A DNA stretch of 64,000 nucleotides from Enterococcus mediterraneensis. Its GTDB lineage: Bacteria > Bacillota > Bacilli > Lactobacillales > Enterococcaceae. The translations under genes were made by a program, and so were the position numbers. Positions 60,556 to 64,000 of this stretch are shown piece by piece. Under the pieces are notes generated by a model. The model had not been told where the DNA came from. It searched no databases and saw only the letters and a program-made list of their open reading frames with translations. Location: contig NZ_UWOP01000001.1 of NCBI RefSeq assembly GCF_900604485.1, positions 2,338,825 to 2,402,824 of the forward strand, written 5' to 3'. Every line of letters starts with the position of its first letter. The first letter of the stretch is position 1.

Positions 60556-62955
60556 ATGAAAAGGAGAAATATTTTGTGTTTTAGACGAGCTTTGACGCTC
60601 TTAAGCGTTGCTGCGATGATGCTTTCTCAAGGTGTACCGGCTTATGCTGGAGTGGCGGAAGCTGCTGAATCAGAGACAGCTCAAGAACAAGTGACAACAC
60701 AAGAAACAAGTGAAAGCGTTTCTGAAAGTGCGCCTGCAGAAGAGGAATCCAGTAGTTCGGAAGTTGTTGAGGTTACTGTAGACAAAAGTGAATTGACGCA
60801 ATTATACCAAAAATTAAGCCAAGCTATAGCTAACGAGCAGACCTACACGCCCGCTTCGTTTGAAGCAGTAAGGTCAGCACAAGTAACAGCTGAAGCTGTA
60901 TTAAATGATGCAGCGGCCACCAATGAACAAGTATCAGGAGCTGTTGCTGCTATCAATAATGCATTGGCTGGATTAGTTTTACGTGCAGACAAGTCTCAGT
61001 TACAGCAATGGATCACAAAAGCTGCGTCTTACCAAGCACAAGATTATACAAAAAAATCTTTTGCTGTTTTGCAAAACAGTTTGACGAAAGCTCGAACTGT
61101 CAGCGAAAATCCTAATGCTTCTGTTGAAGAGGTTGCACAAAGTGTCGCTGAATTGCAAAACGCGATCAATCAGTTAAAAAAGGCGGAGCAACCAAAACCT
61201 GAGCAGCCGGAACAAAAACCTGATCCAAAACCAGAAACAAGCAAGCCAGAAACAGAAAAGCCGAAACCTAGTGAACCAAAACCAGAGAAAAACGAATCCA
61301 AACCTGCAGCATCGAAAGAAGAAAAACCTGCAGACTCAACAGGTACACAAACTTCACGACCGGTAGTGCAAGGTCCAGTTTCTGATGAATCCACACCGTT
61401 AGATGATAATTTAGTAACTGATAGTTTAACTGATTCGGATTTGAACGGATTTGAACTGCCATTATTGTCTTCTTATAGTGACAAACGGCAAGCTGCCATT
61501 GTTTCTGAGTCATTGAAGCAGTTGAGCCTTCCTTATGAAGAAGGAGCAAAAGGGCCAGAAGCATTTGATAATCTGCATTTGCCAAACTATATTTATCAAA
61601 AAGTTTTCGGTCACGAACTCGGCGATACTTATGAGGAAATGGCAAAAGCCGGTGAGAAGAGAACGCTTGAAGAAGCCGAACCTGGCGATCTCCTTTTCTG
61701 GGAGAAGGACGGCAAAGCCGATGAAGTTGCTGTCTATCTAGGCGCTGGAAAATATCTGCTGGCAGATGAATCGGCCTTAGAAGAAGTCCAACAAACAATA
61801 GAAGATGAGGAAAAGGAAGAAATTCCTGGTGTTCGAATCTTCTCATTGCAAGGTTATGATTTAGAAACCGGAGAAATTTCAGAAGAAGATACGGAAGAAT
61901 TTTCTCTTTCTGAAGAAAGAAAGAATCCAGAGTATGCAGTCCATGTTATGAAAGATTGGGATTTGACCGAATATGGGAAAGAACTGATCGATACTTATGC
62001 TGCAAGTATGGATTTTCGTGTGAATAAGGTCACAGAACGTTTTATTGAAAAAATCGCAAAAGACGCTCAAGAATTAGGGCTTAAATACGATGTCTTTGCG
62101 TCGGTCATGATTGCTCAAGCTATTTTGGAAAGCGGCTCTGGTCAAAGTACGTTATCGATGATGCCGCATTTCAATCTCTTTGGGATCAAAGGCTCTTTCC
62201 GAGGCGGATTTGTGACGATGCCAACATTTGAAGATAGAGGAAATGGCGAGTTGTATCAAATCAACGCAGCTTTCCGAAATTATCCAAACTATAAAGAATC
62301 ACTGACTGACTATGTTCGTCTGATTCGCGGCGGTATTAGCGGAAATCCTAACTTCTATAAAGGTGTTTGGCGTTCGGAAGCTAAGAACTATTTGCAGGCG
62401 ACACAAGAATTGACTGGAAAATACGCTACCGATACATCTTACAATAATAAGCTGAACTCACTCATTGCGGTGTATAACCTTACCCGTTTTGATGAACCAA
62501 CATCGGAAGCGACTGGTATGATCATCCAATCAAGATCAGAGATTCCAGCATACTATCGAAATAAGATGACTTTCCCAGTTTATAATGGACGCAACTACAA
62601 CACGTCCGGATCATATCCTGTCGGTCAATGTACATGGTATGTGTATAACCGTATTCGTCAGCTTGGCGGATTTGTAGATGATTTTATGGGTAATGGCGGA
62701 GAATGGGGTCAAAGAGGTGCGCGTTTAGGTTATCGTACAAGCAGACAGCCTAGAAAAGGTTACGCAATTAGTTTCCATCCGGGAGTCGCAGGATCAAGTC
62801 CAATTTATGGACACGTAGCGTTTGTCGAAGCTGTGGGTCCTGATGGTATCTTGGTATCAGAAGGAAATGTTGTAGGACCAACAACCGTTTCTTACCGCGT
62901 GATTCCAAACAGTATTGCCCGCTCCAATAATGTTACTTATATCGCACCAAAATAA
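60556..62955 (+). CDS. Secreted multidomain peptidoglycan hydrolase: FIVAR x2, NlpC/P60-like, glucosaminidase, CHAP
   Basis: A 799-residue wall protein. Signal peptide 1-31; Ser/Glu-rich segment to 72; two FIVAR repeats (about 75-143 and 144-210); Pro/Lys/Glu linker to ~265; a degenerate NlpC/P60-like domain (about 310-440); a GH73 glucosaminidase (about 480-645, MIAQAILESGSGQS with likely catalytic Glu525); and a CHAP amidase/endopeptidase (about 680-799, Cys692 in VGQCTWYVYNRI, His753 in YGHVAFVE). It should cut both glycan and peptide parts of the wall. GGGGGG-type site before the ATG. In the P60-like domain Asn339 and Glu390 stand where Cys and His are expected. Confidence 0.9.
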   Translation: MKRRNILCFRRALTLLSVAAMMLSQGVPAYAGVAEAAESETAQEQVTTQETSESVSESAPAEEESSSSEVVEVTVDKSELTQLYQKLSQAIANEQTYTPASFEAVRSAQVTAEAVLNDAAATNEQVSGAVAAINNALAGLVLRADKSQLQQWITKAASYQAQDYTKKSFAVLQNSLTKARTVSENPNASVEEVAQSVAELQNAINQLKKAEQPKPEQPEQKPDPKPETSKPETEKPKPSEPKPEKNESKPAASKEEKPADSTGTQTSRPVVQGPVSDESTPLDDNLVTDSLTDSDLNGFELPLLSSYSDKRQAAIVSESLKQLSLPYEEGAKGPEAFDNLHLPNYIYQKVFGHELGDTYEEMAKAGEKRTLEEAEPGDLLFWEKDGKADEVAVYLGAGKYLLADESALEEVQQTIEDEEKEEIPGVRIFSLQGYDLETGEISEEDTEEFSLSEERKNPEYAVHVMKDWDLTEYGKELIDTYAASMDFRVNKVTERFIEKIAKDAQELGLKYDVFASVMIAQAILESGSGQSTLSMMPHFNLFGIKGSFRGGFVTMPTFEDRGNGELYQINAAFRNYPNYKESLTDYVRLIRGGISGNPNFYKGVWRSEAKNYLQATQELTGKYATDTSYNNKLNSLIAVYNLTRFDEPTSEATGMIIQSRSEIPAYYRNKMTFPVYNGRNYNTSGSYPVGQCTWYVYNRIRQLGGFVDDFMGNGGEWGQRGARLGYRTSRQPRKGYAISFHPGVAGSSPIYGHVAFVEAVGPDGILVSEGNVVGPTTVSYRVIPNSIARSNNVTYIAPK

Positions 62956-62964
62956 AATGAATGA

Positions 62965-63010
62965 AAAGTTTCTGATCTGCTGCTTAGGAGCCGGATCGGA
63001 AACTTTTTTT
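62965..63010 (+). terminator. Terminator after the autolysin gene
   Basis: AAAGTTTC-n-GATC pairs with GATC-n-GAAACTTT and runs into seven Ts. Confidence 0.85.
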
Positions 63011-63096
63011 GTTTATTTTTATCGACCTGATAACCACAAAAGGCTTGTTTCTGAAGGCGACTCTTGATAAGATGGCAATGATAAGGACGGTGCAAA

Positions 63097-63279
63097 ATGA
63101 ATAAACGGCTAAAAAAGAAACAAGCATACAAAAATTATATTCGTGACATTTTCAACGGTTACGAAAAAATGATCATTCAACCTGATTTGAAAGAATTGAA
63201 GTTTGAATACCTAAAGGAAGAAACGATCATCTATCGGGATGAAGAAAATTTGATCCGCTTTTTAACTAGAGATAAATAA
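63097..63279 (+). CDS. Small protein of unknown function, 60 aa
   Basis: A 60-residue charged protein starting MNKRLKKKQAYKNYIRDIF, with a basic N-terminal helix and an acidic second half. AAGGACGGTG lies upstream of the ATG. Not recognised. It is followed by a candidate structured RNA. Confidence 0.6.
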   Translation: MNKRLKKKQAYKNYIRDIFNGYEKMIIQPDLKELKFEYLKEETIIYRDEENLIRFLTRDK

Positions 63280-63289
63280 GCGGCAGATC

Positions 63290-63433
63290 ACAGAAAAAGA
63301 AACTGAGAAAGTCATCTTCTAATAAAGCATCTGAGTGCAAGGGAGTTCCTCGTGGGATTTCACTTGTAACATGCAGCAGCGGAGTTCATTGCTGTTAGTG
63401 CTTTTCGATGAGATTTCAGTTTCTTTTTTATTT
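63290..63433. ncRNA. Candidate structured RNA or complex terminator before the rRNA operon
   Basis: AAAGAAACTGA...TCATC (63297-63320) pairs with GATGA...TCAGTTTCTTT (63407-63427), closing a ~85-base interior that can form two hairpins (CAAG/CTTG and CAGCA/TGCTG) around an AAGCA/TGCTTT stem, a three-way junction. T-rich tails exist on both strands. No known RNA family is recognised. It could equally be a terminator with an elaborate loop. Confidence 0.4.
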
Positions 63434-63501
63434 TCCAAAGCAAGATGACATGAAATCATTCATTTATCTAAATACAGCTTATCAGAAAAAGAAAAAAACT
63501 G

Positions 63502-63530
63502 TTGACGCTGCTTCATAAGGGTGGTATATT
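63502..63530 (+). promoter_or_regulatory. rRNA operon promoter P1
   Basis: TTGACG, 17 bases, TATATT. Confidence 0.75.
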
Positions 63531-63593
63531 AAAACACGTTGTTCCGATGATTTATCGATTTTCAATTTTTCAGAAAAAAGTTGAAAAAAGCAG

Positions 63594-63622
63594 TTGACGA
63601 ATCGCGAAACAGATGTTACTAT
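63594..63622 (+). promoter_or_regulatory. rRNA operon promoter P2
   Basis: TTGACG, 17 bases, TACTAT. Confidence 0.75.
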
Positions 63623-63690
63623 AACGAAGTCGTCAAATTACGAGAGAAACAAAATGCTGATACAGCAAGAAAATTTCTTTTAAAAAGTAG

Positions 63691-63719
63691 TTGACAAATA
63701 ACAATAAACTTGATAAACT
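63691..63719 (+). promoter_or_regulatory. rRNA operon promoter P3
   Basis: TTGACA, 17 bases, TAAACT. Confidence 0.75.
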
Positions 63720-63797
63720 AATCAAGTCGCTGACAAACAACTTTGAAATATTTCGCTTCTCGAGTTTCTAACTCTTGCGAAAAAAATCAAAAAAGAG

Positions 63798-63826
63798 TTG
63801 ACAAACACTTGTCACTCTGATATGAT
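63798..63826 (+). promoter_or_regulatory. rRNA operon promoter P4
   Basis: TTGACA, 17 bases, TATGAT; closest to the rRNA gene. The leader that follows (to 63986) has the CTTTGAAAACTGAACAA element common in Firmicute rrn leaders and a GCTTCTT/AAGAAGC hairpin. Confidence 0.85.
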
Positions 63827-63986
63827 TAAAAAGTTGCTGAAACAGCACGGTAGACCTTTGAAAACTGAACAATGCAAGCAAACGAACCAAATGTGTAGGG
63901 CGCTTCTTTCAAGAAGCAAAATACATGCAAGCAATAGCTAGCAAATCAATTCAATGAGCTTAACGATCAATTGATCGTTTCCAAAC

Positions 63987-64000
63987 TTTTTATGAGAGTT
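63987..64000 (+). rRNA. 16S ribosomal RNA, first bases only
   Basis: TTTTTATGAGAGTT at the window edge is the usual start of Firmicute 16S rRNA, which continues TTGATCCTGGCTCAG outside. Four tandem promoters and an rrn-type leader upstream support the call. Confidence 0.8.

Overview
The window is from a low-to-moderate GC Firmicute and most likely an Enterococcus or a close relative. The evidence is gene content and order (camS-gatCAB-dagK-rlmCD, comEA-comEB-comEC-holA facing rpsT, class 1A fumarate-type pyrD, an LnuA-like nucleotidyltransferase) and sigma-A style promoters. I cannot name the species. The right edge enters an rRNA operon: four tandem consensus promoters, a leader, and the first ~14 bases of 16S rRNA.

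Layout. 1-6.6 kb: housekeeping genes (camS 3' part, gatCAB, dagK, rlmCD). 6.6-13.8 kb: AT-richer accessory block with a cytidine/blasticidin-type deaminase, an APH-family kinase flanked by ~350-bp diverged direct repeats, a FetAB-like ABC exporter, and a type IV restriction pair mcrB (EVE domain) and mcrC. 14-24 kb: M23 peptidase, a DUF1538-DUF1538-PII operon, MATE transporter, phosphoglycerate mutase, ACT/PFL/HAD genes, and a Fe-S-fold/isochorismatase pair next to a TetR regulator. 24-36 kb: competence genes, holA, rpsT, Pit/DUF47, a P1B-4 metal ATPase, uppP, a histidine phosphatase and a metallo-beta-lactamase-fold hydrolase. 36-41 kb: an orphan holin, a nuclease-helicase that has lost its Fe-S cysteines, YitT, and a SufT/DUF59 gene.

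41.24-53.60 kb is a 12.36-kb integrative element in the 3' end of the SufT gene. It is bounded by an exact 18-bp repeat. Both ends carry a complete version of the last 21 codons of the gene, differing at 17 synonymous bases but coding the same amino acids, so integration leaves the protein unchanged. The element encodes a tyrosine integrase, a two-winged-helix protein behind a short leader peptide (possible replication initiator), two small paralogues, four unrecognised proteins, a full tape measure protein built on unbroken 11-residue units, an XRE repressor, a sigma-like factor and a two-TM mini-protein. The repressor and sigma-like promoters face each other. I see no capsid, portal, terminase, tail tube, relaxase or secretion gene. 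The best reading is an undescribed phage-satellite-like element whose only recognisable structural gene is a tape measure. About a third of it is non-coding, with terminators, iteron-like repeats and strong hairpins.

53.6-64 kb: LnuA-like nucleotidyltransferase, Nudix, an internally deleted GNAT, a 42-aa basic protein, a MazG-like pyrophosphatase, an ECF sigma factor coupled to a membrane protein, pyrDA, GNAT, a large secreted autolysin with a dead NlpC/P60-like domain, a candidate structured RNA, and the rRNA promoters.
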